From Flavobacterium sp. YJ01 (GTDB lineage Bacteria; Bacteroidota; Bacteroidia; Flavobacteriales; Flavobacteriaceae): a DNA stretch of 64,000 nt. This document shows, piece by piece, positions 50,752 through 59,283 of this stretch. The position numbers were made by a program, and so were the translations under genes. Location: assembly GCF_029320955.1 (NCBI RefSeq), contig NZ_CP119757.1:2728001-2792000 (forward strand), read 5' to 3'. The stretch's first letter is position 1, and each line of letters starts with the position of its first letter. Under the pieces are notes generated by a model, which was not told where the DNA came from, did no database searches, and saw only the letters and a list, made by a program, of their open reading frames with translations.

Positions 50752-51363
50752 TTATTTTTTCTTTCCTTTTGCAGGAGCTTTTGCAGCTTTTGCAGCTTCT
50801 TGAGCAGCTTTCATAGCAGCACGAGAAATTCTTACTTGAGCAACAACTGTGTTGTCTGGGTGCATAATTTTGTACTCAGGTTTTCCAACTTTAGTAACGT
50901 ATAATTTGTTACCCATTTCAAGTGGAGTGATGTCAGCTTCAACAAAATCAGGAAGATTTGCTGGTAAAGCTTTAACTTTTAATTTACGTTGGTTCAAACG
51001 TAAAACACCTCCAGCAAGAACACCTTTAGATGTACCAACGATTTTCACAGGAACTTCCATTGTGATTTCTTTATCATCAAATAATTGGAAGAAGTCAATG
51101 TGTAAAATTTTGTCTGATACTGGGTGAACTTGGATATCTTGCAAAATTGCATTGAATGATTTTCCTTTTCCAAGCTCAATCACAACTGTGTGTGCGTTTG
51201 GAGTGTAAACCAAGTTTTTGAACGCTGCAGCGTCTGCTGAGAAGTGTACTGCTTGATTTCCTCCGTATAACACGCAAGGAACCGCTCCAGCATTACGTAA
51301 GGCTTTAGTTGACACTTTGCCCACGCTTTCTCTTTCTGATCCTTTAATTGTAATCGATTTCAT
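50752..51363 (-). CDS. rplY: 50S ribosomal protein L25 / CTC family
   Basis: The 203-residue protein has the L25 5S-rRNA-binding domain (about 1-95: [33 protein letters not shown]) and the C-terminal beta domain of the CTC type (about 96-180), then an alanine/lysine-rich tail ([17 protein letters not shown]). Longer L25 proteins of this kind are standard in Bacteroidetes. It lies between pth and prs, a common neighbourhood. Confidence 0.95.
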   Translation of the reverse strand: MKSITIKGSERESVGKVSTKALRNAGAVPCVLYGGNQAVHFSADAAAFKNLVYTPNAHTVVIELGKGKSFNAILQDIQVHPVSDKILHIDFFQLFDDKEITMEVPVKIVGTSKGVLAGGVLRLNQRKLKVKALPANLPDFVEADITPLEMGNKLYVTKVGKPEYKIMHPDNTVVAQVRISRAAMKAAQEAAKAAKAPAKGKKK

Positions 51364-51403
51364 TGTAAAAAAAATATAGTTATTAATATAAATATTCTAT
51401 TTT

Positions 51404-51476
51404 GCTGTAAGCTTTAAGCAATATGCTTTAGGCTTTTTATGCAAAGTAAATAAGCTTACGGCTTAATGCCTACAGC
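51404..51476. repeat. Imperfect inverted repeat between rplY and prs
   Basis: GCTGTAAGCTTTAAGC (51404-51419) pairs imperfectly with GCTTACGGCTTAATGCCTACAGC (51454-51476). The sequence is typical of a dispersed repeat. It could also end the prs message. Confidence 0.4.
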
Positions 51477-51485
51477 TTACTGCTT

Positions 51486-52427
51486 TTACATAATGAATTT
51501 TCCACTAATGGAATTGTTGTGGTGAACCATCTGCATAACCTCAGCAAATAGAGGCGCACAGCTTACCACTTTTATTTTCTTTGATTCTTTCTTTAACGGA
51601 ATAGAATCTGTTACGATTAACTCTGTTAATTTTGAGTTTTCGATTTTTTCGTATGCTCCGCCAGATAAAATAGCGTGCGTACAAATTGCTCTTACACTTA
51701 GCGCTCCTTTTTCGATCATAAGGTCTGCCGCTTTCGCTAAAGTTCCTCCTGTATCGATCATGTCGTCTACTAAGATTACGTTACGTCCTTTTACTTCACC
51801 AATTAGCTCCATAGTATCGATAACGTTGGCTGCTTTTCTTTGTTTGTAACAGATTACTACATCTGATTCTAAAAACTTAGAGTAAGCATATGCTCTTTTT
51901 GAACCTCCCATATCTGGAGATGCAATTGTCAAATTTTCTAATTTTAAACTTTCTACGTATGGTAAAAAGATTGTAGAGGCAAATAAATGATCTACTGGTT
52001 TTTCAAAGAATCCTTGAATTTGGTCTGCGTGCAAATCCATTGTCATGATTCTTGTTGCTCCTGCAGCTGTTAGCAAATTTGCTACTAACTTTGCTCCAAT
52101 CGGCACTCTTGGTTTGTCTTTTCTGTCTTGTCTTGCCCAACCAAAATAAGGCATAACAGCTGTAATATGTCTTGCTGATGCACGTTTTGCTGCATCAATC
52201 ATTAACAACAATTCCATCAGATTATCTGCACTTGGAAAAGTTGAACATACGATAAATACTCGTAAACCTCTAATTGACTCTTCGTAAGATGGCTGAAATT
52301 CTCCATCGCTATACGTTGACATCGTTACTTTTCCTAACGGAATTCCGTACTCTTTTGCAATTTTTTCTGCAAGATAAACACTTTGTGAACAAGCAAAAAT
52401 TTTAGCTTCTGGTTCTAGGTGCGACAT
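51486..52427 (-). CDS. prs: Ribose-phosphate pyrophosphokinase
   Basis: The enzyme makes PRPP from ribose 5-phosphate and ATP, the precursor of purines, pyrimidines, histidine and tryptophan. The 313-residue protein has the flexible-loop signature near GWARQDRKDKPRVPIGAKLVANLLTAAGA (about 100-130), and the PRPP-binding site NVILVDDMIDTGGTLAKAA (about 218-236). All expected motifs are present. It is encoded just upstream of rplY, as in many bacteria. Confidence 0.97.
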   Translation of the reverse strand: MSHLEPEAKIFACSQSVYLAEKIAKEYGIPLGKVTMSTYSDGEFQPSYEESIRGLRVFIVCSTFPSADNLMELLLMIDAAKRASARHITAVMPYFGWARQDRKDKPRVPIGAKLVANLLTAAGATRIMTMDLHADQIQGFFEKPVDHLFASTIFLPYVESLKLENLTIASPDMGGSKRAYAYSKFLESDVVICYKQRKAANVIDTMELIGEVKGRNVILVDDMIDTGGTLAKAADLMIEKGALSVRAICTHAILSGGAYEKIENSKLTELIVTDSIPLKKESKKIKVVSCAPLFAEVMQMVHHNNSISGKFIM

Positions 52428-52549
52428 TATATTGTTGTTTTTGCTTCGTTGCTTTTAATGTGATTTTAACTTTATTTTTTCGGATAAAGAAAAAACCTTA
52501 TAAATGCCTCGAATGTAGTTAGTTGTGTGTGCTTCGTTTTAACGAGGTG

Positions 52550-52557
52550 CAAATTTA
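52550..52557 (-). promoter_or_regulatory. Candidate prs -7 box
   Basis: TAAATTTG on the minus strand matches TAnnTTTG; it implies a leader of over 100 bases. I did not find a good -33 element. Confidence 0.4.
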
Positions 52558-52603
52558 TAAAATTTATTGGACACTGAAAGGAAAAATTTAAGTATTTTTA
52601 GTA

Positions 52604-52631
52604 GTTGATTTAATTTTATTTTTTACATTTG
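52604..52631 (+). promoter_or_regulatory. Candidate tRNA-Leu promoter
   Basis: GTTG (52604-52607), 16 bases, TACATTTG (52624-52631) matches the consensus. Transcription would begin about 80 bases before the mature tRNA. Confidence 0.6.
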
Positions 52632-52716
52632 CACCGTGTTAAAGGAATGACGCCATTTATGACTTCATTCTATTGCGTTAAAATAATCTCTTTTGATTGT
52701 TTTTTTCGTCTGCTAA

Positions 52717-52796
52717 GCCCGGATGGCGGAATTGGTAGACGCGCTGGTCTCAAACACCTGTGGGAAACCGTGCCGGTTCGACTCCGGCTCCGGGTA
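52717..52796 (+). tRNA. tRNA-Leu (CAA)
   Basis: An 80-base class II tRNA has the acceptor stem GCCCGGA/TCCGGGT, D-arm with GGCGGAATTGGTAGACGC, anticodon loop CTCAAAC (CAA), a short long-arm and T-arm GCCGG/CCGGC. The anticodon stem CTGGT/ACCTG contains one T-T mismatch at its second pair. CCA is not encoded. Confidence 0.93.
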
Positions 52797-52800
52797 CATA

Positions 52801-52832
52801 AAAACCTCTTCTTAACGGAAGAGGTTTTTTTT
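52801..52832 (+). terminator. Terminator after tRNA-Leu
   Basis: AAAACCTCTTC and GAAGAGGTTTT form an 11-bp stem with a six-base loop and a run of T. Confidence 0.85.
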
Positions 52833-52913
52833 ATGTCTTTTTTAAACCATATAAGTGATTTAAGAAAATATAACAGTCGATCAATCACTCTATATTAGAT
52901 GAACTTCTACAAC

Positions 52914-53384
52914 TTATATGGTGAAAACCTCACAACTCGCCTCATGCAAAACCGAAAAATTGCACGAATTAGCAATAAAACACAATTGATTTGCTTTTTG
53001 ATGTAATTCTAAAGCCAATTCTATTTTATCTGAATTTGAAATTTTTACTTTAGGATGTAATCTTACTTCAACAAAACGCCCGCTTCCGTCTGGATTTACT
53101 TCTAATGTTGCTTCAGCGTTGTCTAAATATTCTAGAACTTCTATTCCGTTTTGAGAACAAACGTATAAATAGGACATCATGTGGCAGGAAACCAAACTGC
53201 TTAACAATAAATCTTCGGGATTATATAATGAAGGATCGCCTTTGAAAGCTTTTGCTGCTGAAACGTCTAAAACTGGTTTTCCTTCAATTTTAATTTGATG
53301 GGTTTTGCTGTAAAATCTTTTGGATGATTCTTCCTGATTTTTGTTTATAGTCCAATTTAGTGTCGCTTTGAATAGATGTTTCAT
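52914..53384 (-). CDS. OsmC/Ohr family protein
   Basis: The 156-residue protein resembles OsmC peroxidases that reduce organic hydroperoxides. It has Cys67 in LLSSLVSCHMMSYL and a second Cys at 141 in CFIANSCNF, the family's peroxidatic and resolving cysteines. Other parts (GDPSLYNPEDLL) fit the OsmC core. It is encoded alone between tRNA-Leu and the galM terminator. Confidence 0.9.
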   Translation of the reverse strand: MKHLFKATLNWTINKNQEESSKRFYSKTHQIKIEGKPVLDVSAAKAFKGDPSLYNPEDLLLSSLVSCHMMSYLYVCSQNGIEVLEYLDNAEATLEVNPDGSGRFVEVRLHPKVKISNSDKIELALELHQKANQLCFIANSCNFSVLHEASCEVFTI

Positions 53385-53468
53385 TTTTCTTGCTTTTACT
53401 GACGCTAAGTTAAGATTTTATAAACTGCTAACGAATTAATCTCGCAAAGTCGAAGATTAAGTACAATC

Positions 53469-53497
53469 TTGTCATTTCTCCTCCGTCGAAATGACAA
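53469..53497. repeat. Short inverted repeat TTGTCATTTC / GAAATGACAA
   Basis: Perfect 10-bp arms (53469-53478 and 53488-53497) match the arm ends of the repeat at 19219-19324, so this is a further member of that family. Confidence 0.5.
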
Positions 53498-53538
53498 AAA
53501 TGTGCGAAGTCTTTGTTTTAACTGGTACTTCTACAAAT

Positions 53539-53574
53539 AAAAAAACCTCGAAAGCACTACCTTCGAGGTTTTTT
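53539..53574 (-). terminator. Terminator after galM
   Basis: AAAACCTCGAA and TTCGAGGTTTT with flanking A and T runs form a hairpin just beyond the galM stop. Confidence 0.85.
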
Positions 53575-53604
53575 AAAGAACTAAACTAATTAACAAATTC
53601 TAAA

Positions 53605-54789
53605 TTATTTCTTCACTGAGAACTTAAATGTAGTTTTCGTTTTATAATTTTCTCCAGGGTTTAAGACCGTCGTCGGGAAGTTTTTCTGATTTGGTGAATC
53701 TGGATAATGTTCTGTTTCTAGACATAATCCTGTTCTATGTGCAAAAGTTCCTCCGTTTGGCATTGGCAATGTTCCGTCAAGGAAATTTCCAGAATAGAAC
53801 TGAATTCCAGGTTCGTCAGTCGTCATTTCTAAAACCCTTCCGCTTGCTGCGTGGTATACTTTTGCAATAATTGTTTTTCCTTTTTCAGGATTGTTCAATA
53901 CCCAACAATGATCGTAACCTTTTCCTTTTTCTAACTGATCATTTTTAACATTGATGTCTTTTCCAATTAATTTTGGAGTTCTGAAATCGAAAGGCGTACC
54001 AGCAACGTCTTCTAATTTTCCTGTCGGAATTAAAGTCGCATCAACCGGAACTAATTTATCTGCATTTAAAGTCAATTCGTGATCTAAGATTGTTTTGGTG
54101 AAATCTCCCGATAAATTGAAATAAGAATGTTGAGTCAAATTAACAACCGTTTTTTTATCTGTTGTCGCTTCATACAAAACTTCTAATTGATTATCATTTG
54201 TCAATGTATAAGTCACAAAAACTTTCAGATTTCCTGGATAACCTTCTTCCATATCTTTACTTAAATAAGATAATTTTAAAGAAGCTGTATCACCAGATTT
54301 AACCTCATCGGCTTTCCAAACTACATTAAAATATCCTTGCGGTCCGCCGTGTAAAGCATTTGGAGCATTGTTAATTGCTAACTGATATTCTTTTTCGTCT
54401 AAAGTAAATTTTCCTTTAGCAATTCGGTTTCCGTATCTTCCAATTAAAGCTCCAAAAAATGGATTTTCTTTTTCGTATTGCGCTAGAGAACTGAATCCGA
54501 TTACTACATTTTCAGAAACACCTGCTTTATTAGGCACTTTCAAATCTGTAATTCTTCCACCAAAAGTGATGATATCTACTTCCATCCCGTTTTGATTTTT
54601 CAGTTTATAACTTTCTACTTTTTCGCCTTTAGCAGTAGTTCCGTATTCCGATTTGTCAATTGTAACTAAAGCTTTTGCATCGGTTTCAGCTTTTTCTGTA
54701 TCAGCTTTTTTATCGCCTTTACACTGAACTGAAACTATAGCAATACCAAGCATGCTTAATATAAAAAGAGAGCGTTTTAATACATTCAT
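53605..54789 (-). CDS. galM: Aldose 1-epimerase (galactose mutarotase), lipoprotein
   Basis: The enzyme interconverts alpha and beta anomers of sugars. The 394-residue protein has a lipoprotein signal (LFILSMLGIAIVSVQC, Cys23) and the GalM fold: HGGPQGYFNVVW and LTQHSYFNL with the catalytic His, and LCLETEHYPDSPNQ with the catalytic Glu. Export of a mutarotase suggests it acts on freshly released sugar outside the inner membrane. It is the last gene of the araB-D-A-galM run, 140 bases after araA. Confidence 0.92.
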   Translation of the reverse strand: MNVLKRSLFILSMLGIAIVSVQCKGDKKADTEKAETDAKALVTIDKSEYGTTAKGEKVESYKLKNQNGMEVDIITFGGRITDLKVPNKAGVSENVVIGFSSLAQYEKENPFFGALIGRYGNRIAKGKFTLDEKEYQLAINNAPNALHGGPQGYFNVVWKADEVKSGDTASLKLSYLSKDMEEGYPGNLKVFVTYTLTNDNQLEVLYEATTDKKTVVNLTQHSYFNLSGDFTKTILDHELTLNADKLVPVDATLIPTGKLEDVAGTPFDFRTPKLIGKDINVKNDQLEKGKGYDHCWVLNNPEKGKTIIAKVYHAASGRVLEMTTDEPGIQFYSGNFLDGTLPMPNGGTFAHRTGLCLETEHYPDSPNQKNFPTTVLNPGENYKTKTTFKFSVKK

Positions 54790-54819
54790 AAATGATAATT
54801 TTGGGTTTGTAAAAAAGTT

Positions 54820-54925
54820 AAATGTTAGATGTAAATTGTTAGATGTGAAATTTAATCATTTTAAAAATGTAAAAATTACCTTTTTAAGTTTTTTCACATT
54901 TTACATCTTACAAATTACATTTTAC
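54820..54925. repeat. Inverted repeat between galM and araA
   Basis: TTAGATGTAAATTGTTAGATGTGAAATT pairs imperfectly with the complement of a segment around 54893-54922 rich in TTTTACATCTTACAAATTACA. No gene is seen. Confidence 0.35.
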
Positions 54926-54929
54926 CACC

Positions 54930-56438
54930 TTACAGGCCGTGTTGAAACAAATGGAAATATGCTTCGTTAGCATTAATTTTATCTTTAAACTCTCTTACAG
55001 TCGTTTTTTCATCAATTACCAATAATTCGATTCCAGCAATATCTGCGAAATCTTCCATATATTCTGTTGTGATTGACTGGCTATAAACCGTGTGGTGCGC
55101 TCCTCCAGCTAAAATCCAAGCTGTTGCTGCAATTTCAAGATTTGGTTTACAATCCCATAAAACTCGAGCAACAGGAAGTTTTGGCAATTCTGCCATTGGT
55201 TTAATGGCTTCAACTTCGTTAACGATTAAACGGAAACGAGTTCCCATATCCACTAAAGAAACATTGATTGCATCTCCCGCAGGCGAATTAAATACCAAAC
55301 GAGCCGGATCTTCTTTTCCGCCAATTCCTAAAGGATGTACTTCGCAAGAAGGTTTTCCATCAGCGATAGATGGACAAATTTCCAACATGTGAGATCCTAA
55401 GACGTATGATTTTTGTGGTGTGAAATGGTACGTGTAATCTTCCATGAAAGAAGTTCCACCTTCTAAACCAACACACATTACTTTTAAAGCTCTAACCATT
55501 GCAGCAGTTTTCCAGTCTCCTTCTCCACCAAAACCATAACCATCGGCCATTAATCTTTGTGTTGCAATTCCTGGTAATTGTTTCCAAACTCCAAGATTTT
55601 CGAATGTATCTGTGAAAGCACCGAATCCTCCTTCTTCAAGGAAAGCTCTTAGCCCTAGTTCGATTTTTGCCGCTTCTACTAATGAACTTCTTTGTGCTCC
55701 GCCTTCTTTTAAAGAATCTGTTAAGTTGTATGATTGCTCATAAACAGCTAATAAATCGTTTAATTCCTTGTCTGTTACTTTTTCAATATGTTTGGTAACA
55801 TCTGAAGAATCGTATCCGTTTACAGACATTCCGAAACGAATTTGAGCTTCTACTTTATCACCTTCTGTAACGGCAACTTCACGCATATTGTCTCCAATAC
55901 GAGCTACTTTTAAGTTTTGAAGCTCATCCCATCCAAGAACTACTCTTGACCAGATTCCTAATTGTTTTTGAACTCTTTGATCTTCCCAATGTCCAACTAC
56001 AACTTTACGTTTTTTACGTAATCTAGACATAATGAAACCAAATTCACGATCTCCGTGAGCGGATTGGTTTAAGTTCATGAAATCCATATCGATGCTTCCC
56101 CACGGAATTTCAGCATTATATTGTGTATGTAAGTGGCATAATGGTTTTTTAAGAATATTTAATCCGCCAATCCACATTTTTGCTGGAGAGAAAGTGTGCA
56201 TCCAAGCAATAATTCCGATGCAGTTTTTAGCAGAGTTTGCAGCCAAACATACATCTAAAATCTGCGATGGAGATTTTACGACATCTTTATAAACCACTTT
56301 TACTGGAATTGAAGACGAAGCGTCTAATCCTTTCGCAATAATTTGCGAATGTTCTGCTACTTTTCTTAGCGTTTCTTCACCATATAATTCTTGGCTTCCT
56401 ACTACAAACCATACTTCTTTTTGAGAAATGTCAATCAT
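54930..56438 (-). CDS. araA: L-arabinose isomerase
   Basis: AraA converts L-arabinose to L-ribulose with a divalent metal. The 502-residue protein has the family start [23 protein letters not shown] and the conserved [13 protein letters not shown]. It also has [20 protein letters not shown] and [33 protein letters not shown] near 300-385, where the metal-binding Glu and His lie. Length is typical. It is transcribed after araD (gap about 150 bases, repeat-filled) and before galM. Confidence 0.96.
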   Translation of the reverse strand: MIDISQKEVWFVVGSQELYGEETLRKVAEHSQIIAKGLDASSSIPVKVVYKDVVKSPSQILDVCLAANSAKNCIGIIAWMHTFSPAKMWIGGLNILKKPLCHLHTQYNAEIPWGSIDMDFMNLNQSAHGDREFGFIMSRLRKKRKVVVGHWEDQRVQKQLGIWSRVVLGWDELQNLKVARIGDNMREVAVTEGDKVEAQIRFGMSVNGYDSSDVTKHIEKVTDKELNDLLAVYEQSYNLTDSLKEGGAQRSSLVEAAKIELGLRAFLEEGGFGAFTDTFENLGVWKQLPGIATQRLMADGYGFGGEGDWKTAAMVRALKVMCVGLEGGTSFMEDYTYHFTPQKSYVLGSHMLEICPSIADGKPSCEVHPLGIGGKEDPARLVFNSPAGDAINVSLVDMGTRFRLIVNEVEAIKPMAELPKLPVARVLWDCKPNLEIAATAWILAGGAHHTVYSQSITTEYMEDFADIAGIELLVIDEKTTVREFKDKINANEAYFHLFQHGL

Positions 56439-56450
56439 TTTGTTATTTTT

Positions 56451-56590
56451 TGTTTCAAGTTTCAGGTTTCAAGTTGCTGGAATCTAAAAACTCGAATTGT
56501 TATTATTTTTGTTTTAAATTTTATTTGTTTCAAGTTTCAAGTTCAACGTTTCAAAAACTTGAAACAAAATAAACCTGAAACCTGAAACAA
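56451..56590. repeat. Repeat-filled spacer 'TTTCAAGTTTCAGGTTTCAAG' between araA and araD
   Basis: Runs of GTTTCAAGTTTCAGG at 56452-56475 and 56528-56545 pair with AACTTGAAACAAAATAAACC near 56557-56576 and CTGAAACCTGAAACAA up to 56590. No gene is seen. Confidence 0.5.
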
Positions 56591-57292
56591 CTATTGTCCG
56601 TAATACGAGTCTTTTCCGTGTTTACGATTGTAATGTTTCTTTATTAATGAATCTTTTAATCTTGGTGCATTTGGATTTATTTGCAAAGTCAAATACGCCA
56701 TTTCTGCCACAACTTCTAAAACTTTACTGTTGTAAACCGCTTTTGCCGCGTTTTTTCCCCACGCAAACGGACCGTGATTTCCAATTAAAATCATTTCTAC
56801 TTCTTCGTATGAAAGATTTTTTTCTTCGAAACAATCCAGAATCTGAATTCCAGTATTGTGTTCATAGTTTCCTTCAATTAAATGATCTGCCATTGGCGGC
56901 GCACACGGAATATCGGCTGTTAAATGGTCCGCATGTGTGGTTCCGAAAATCGGAATATCTTGTTGCGATTGCGCCCAAGCCACAGAATACGTTGCGTGTG
57001 TATGTGCAACTCCACCAATATTTGGCCAATTTTTGTATAAATAAGCATGCGTTTTCGTGTCAGATGACGGGCGCATTGTTCCTTCAATTACGTTATTATC
57101 AAAATCGACAATTACGATATCTTCAGGTTTTAAATCTTCGTAAGGAACTCCGCTTGGCTTAATGGCAAAAACACCATTTTTTCTGTCCACGGCGCTTACA
57201 TTTCCAAATGTATACACCACCAAATTCAATGCATTTAACTGCATATTGGCTTCGTAACATTCTTGTTTTAAATCTTTATATTGAGAGCTCAT
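56591..57292 (-). CDS. araD: L-ribulose-5-phosphate 4-epimerase
   Basis: The epimerase gives D-xylulose 5-phosphate, which enters the pentose phosphate pathway. The 233-residue class II aldolase-like protein has the expected zinc His pair in GGVAHTHATYSVAW (about 93-97) and later MILIGNHGPFAWG. The ATG at 57292 is preferred over upstream in-frame codons; the gene overlaps the end of araB by 17 bases, so the two are coupled. Confidence 0.95.
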   Translation of the reverse strand: MSSQYKDLKQECYEANMQLNALNLVVYTFGNVSAVDRKNGVFAIKPSGVPYEDLKPEDIVIVDFDNNVIEGTMRPSSDTKTHAYLYKNWPNIGGVAHTHATYSVAWAQSQQDIPIFGTTHADHLTADIPCAPPMADHLIEGNYEHNTGIQILDCFEEKNLSYEEVEMILIGNHGPFAWGKNAAKAVYNSKVLEVVAEMAYLTLQINPNAPRLKDSLIKKHYNRKHGKDSYYGQ

Positions 57293-58967
57293 GTTTCGAT
57301 ATTTTAAGGTTTGGATCTGCAAAAGCACTTAATTTTTCATATCCTAAAAGAAGCTTATGATACGCTTCAACTTTATCTGTCTGAGGGAAATATTCTCCAT
57401 CAAAATCACTTCCGATTTTTTGGCTTGCTTCGATTACGTTTGGATAAATTCCGGCTGCAACGGCTGCATAAATTGCCGCACCTAAAGCTGGAGTCTGGTC
57501 TGAAGCTGCAATTTTAATTGGCTTGTTTAAAACATTCGCCAAAGTCTGCATGATGAAAGGAGATTTTCTCGCCACACCGCCAATTCCGATCACGCTGTCA
57601 ATTTTCACGCCTTCTTCTTCAAAACGATCTACAATTTTCTTCGCTCCAAAACAAATTGCGTTTACCAAAGCTTTAAAAATATGAGGTGCTTTTGTTCCTA
57701 AAGAAAGGTTCGAAATTGCACTTTTTAATTCCTGATTGGCGTCTGGAGTTCGTCGCCCGTTAATCCAATCCAAAGCAATTGGAAGACTTTCTGAAACTGG
57801 AATTTTCTCTGCTTCTTTTGTCAATTCTACAATTAATTTATCGCTGAATTCTTCTCTCAATTGTTCTTTTTGAGCATCATTTAAAAGAGATGATTCACTT
57901 AATAAATGTTCTGTCGGCCACATTAATAATTCTTTATACCAAGCCAATAAATCTCCAAAAGCAGATTGCCCCGCTTCTAAACCAATAAAACCTGGAATAA
58001 CCGAACCATCAACTTGTCCGCAGATTCCGCGAACGGTTTTTGTTCCCACTTCATCATAAGAACCAACTAGAATATCACAAGTTGAAGTTCCCATAACGCG
58101 AACCAAAGTATTCTCTTCGATTTTAGCTCCAACTGCTCCAGAATGTGCATCGAAAGTTCCAACAGCGACAACTGTTTCTGTAGAAAGTCCCAAACGGTCT
58201 GCCCATTCTTGGCTTAGTTTTCCAGCAACTAAATCTGATGTATAGGTTTCATCATATAAGTTTCCGCGAAGTTGAGCCAAATAAGGATGTAATTTTTCTA
58301 AGAATTCAACTGGCGGTAATCCGTTCCAGTCTGTATGCCACATTGCTTTGTGTCCAGCTGCGCAACGGCTTCTTTTGAACGTTTTTAAATCTTTATCTTC
58401 AATTAACAAATAGGTCATTAAATCGCAATGCTCCATCCAAGTGTGCGCTGCATTTTGAACTGCTTCATCTTGTCTTGCAATATGAAGGATTTTAGCCCAA
58501 AACCATTCCGAAGAATAAATTCCTCCAACGTATTTTGTAACGTCTTCTCCGCCCCAACTAACTGCTAATTCGTTGATTTCGTTTGCTTCATTTATAGAAG
58601 TATGGTCTTTCCATAAAACCATCATCGCATTTGGATTTTCTTCAAAACCTTTTGTCAATGCCAATGGCGTTCCGTCTTTTGTAACTGGAACTGGAGAAGA
58701 TCCCGTTGTATCAATACAAATTCCTTTTACTAAAGAAGGATCAACTTTACTTTCTTTAACTACATTTTGAATTGTAATTTCCAATCCTTCGATGTGATCC
58801 AAAGGATGCTGACGAAATTGGTTTATCGATGCGTCACAATATTGTTTGTTTTTCCATCTTTTGTAATGAGAAACATTCGATGCCAACTCTTGTCCATTTT
58901 CAGCGTCAATCAGCACCGCGCGAACAGAATCTGTTCCGTAGTCCAATCCTATTACATAATTTTTCAT
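57276..58967 (-). CDS. araB: Ribulokinase
   Basis: AraB phosphorylates L-ribulose with ATP. The 563-residue FGGY-family kinase starts MKNYVIGLDYGTDSVRAVLID and has the later FGGY parts VMGTSTCDILVG, GFIGLEAGQSAFGD and IDSVIGIGGVARKSPFIMQTLANVL. Length fits AraB. It is the first gene of the operon; its promoter at 58992-59026 is overlapped by the candidate operator at 59015-59035. Confidence 0.96.
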   Translation of the reverse strand: MKNYVIGLDYGTDSVRAVLIDAENGQELASNVSHYKRWKNKQYCDASINQFRQHPLDHIEGLEITIQNVVKESKVDPSLVKGICIDTTGSSPVPVTKDGTPLALTKGFEENPNAMMVLWKDHTSINEANEINELAVSWGGEDVTKYVGGIYSSEWFWAKILHIARQDEAVQNAAHTWMEHCDLMTYLLIEDKDLKTFKRSRCAAGHKAMWHTDWNGLPPVEFLEKLHPYLAQLRGNLYDETYTSDLVAGKLSQEWADRLGLSTETVVAVGTFDAHSGAVGAKIEENTLVRVMGTSTCDILVGSYDEVGTKTVRGICGQVDGSVIPGFIGLEAGQSAFGDLLAWYKELLMWPTEHLLSESSLLNDAQKEQLREEFSDKLIVELTKEAEKIPVSESLPIALDWINGRRTPDANQELKSAISNLSLGTKAPHIFKALVNAICFGAKKIVDRFEEEGVKIDSVIGIGGVARKSPFIMQTLANVLNKPIKIAASDQTPALGAAIYAAVAAGIYPNVIEASQKIGSDFDGEYFPQTDKVEAYHKLLLGYEKLSAFADPNLKISKHELSI

Positions 58968-58991
58968 TCTATTTTATTTTTAAAATATTGA

Positions 58992-59026
58992 CAAATATAG
59001 ATATAAATATTTTATAAGTGTACAAA
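58992..59026 (-). promoter_or_regulatory. araB promoter
   Basis: On the minus strand TATATTTG (58992-58999) matches TAnnTTTG, and TTTG (59023-59026) lies 23 bases upstream. The start codon is 25 bases from the -7 box. The -33 element lies inside the operator-like dyad. Confidence 0.65.
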
Positions 59027-59035
59027 AAACACTTA
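59015..59035. promoter_or_regulatory. Candidate arabinose-regulator operator at araB
   Basis: TAAGTGT and ACACTTA, separated by seven bases, form a perfect inverted repeat that covers the araB -33 element, as expected for a repressor site. Related sites precede GH51 and the Nudix gene. No other gene-like feature is in the 58968-59283 spacer except this and the repeat below. Confidence 0.65.
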
Positions 59036-59205
59036 ATTGAAATTGCATAATTAATTTTTGCTATAAATGCATTAAAACAGCATTTTAGCATCTTTTTAAA
59101 AAATAAATGTTAGCAATACATTTATAACATTGCGATTATTTCAGCTTAATCTTCAAATCGTTATTGAATCGTGCTTTAAAATCTTACTGAATTTTATTTT
59201 TTTGC

Positions 59206-59252
59206 CACAGATTAAAAGGATTTAAATGATTTTTTAATCCTTTTAATCTGTG
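59206..59252 (-). terminator. Perfect 17-bp dyad after the GH127 gene
   Basis: CACAGATTAAAAGGATT (59206-59222) and its complement (59236-59252) surround a T-rich loop. It belongs to the family at 9906-10093, and lies 31 bases beyond the GH127 stop, so it probably serves as the operon terminator. Confidence 0.6.
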
Positions 59253-59283
59253 AAATCTTGTCTCTTGCTTCTACAATCTATTT

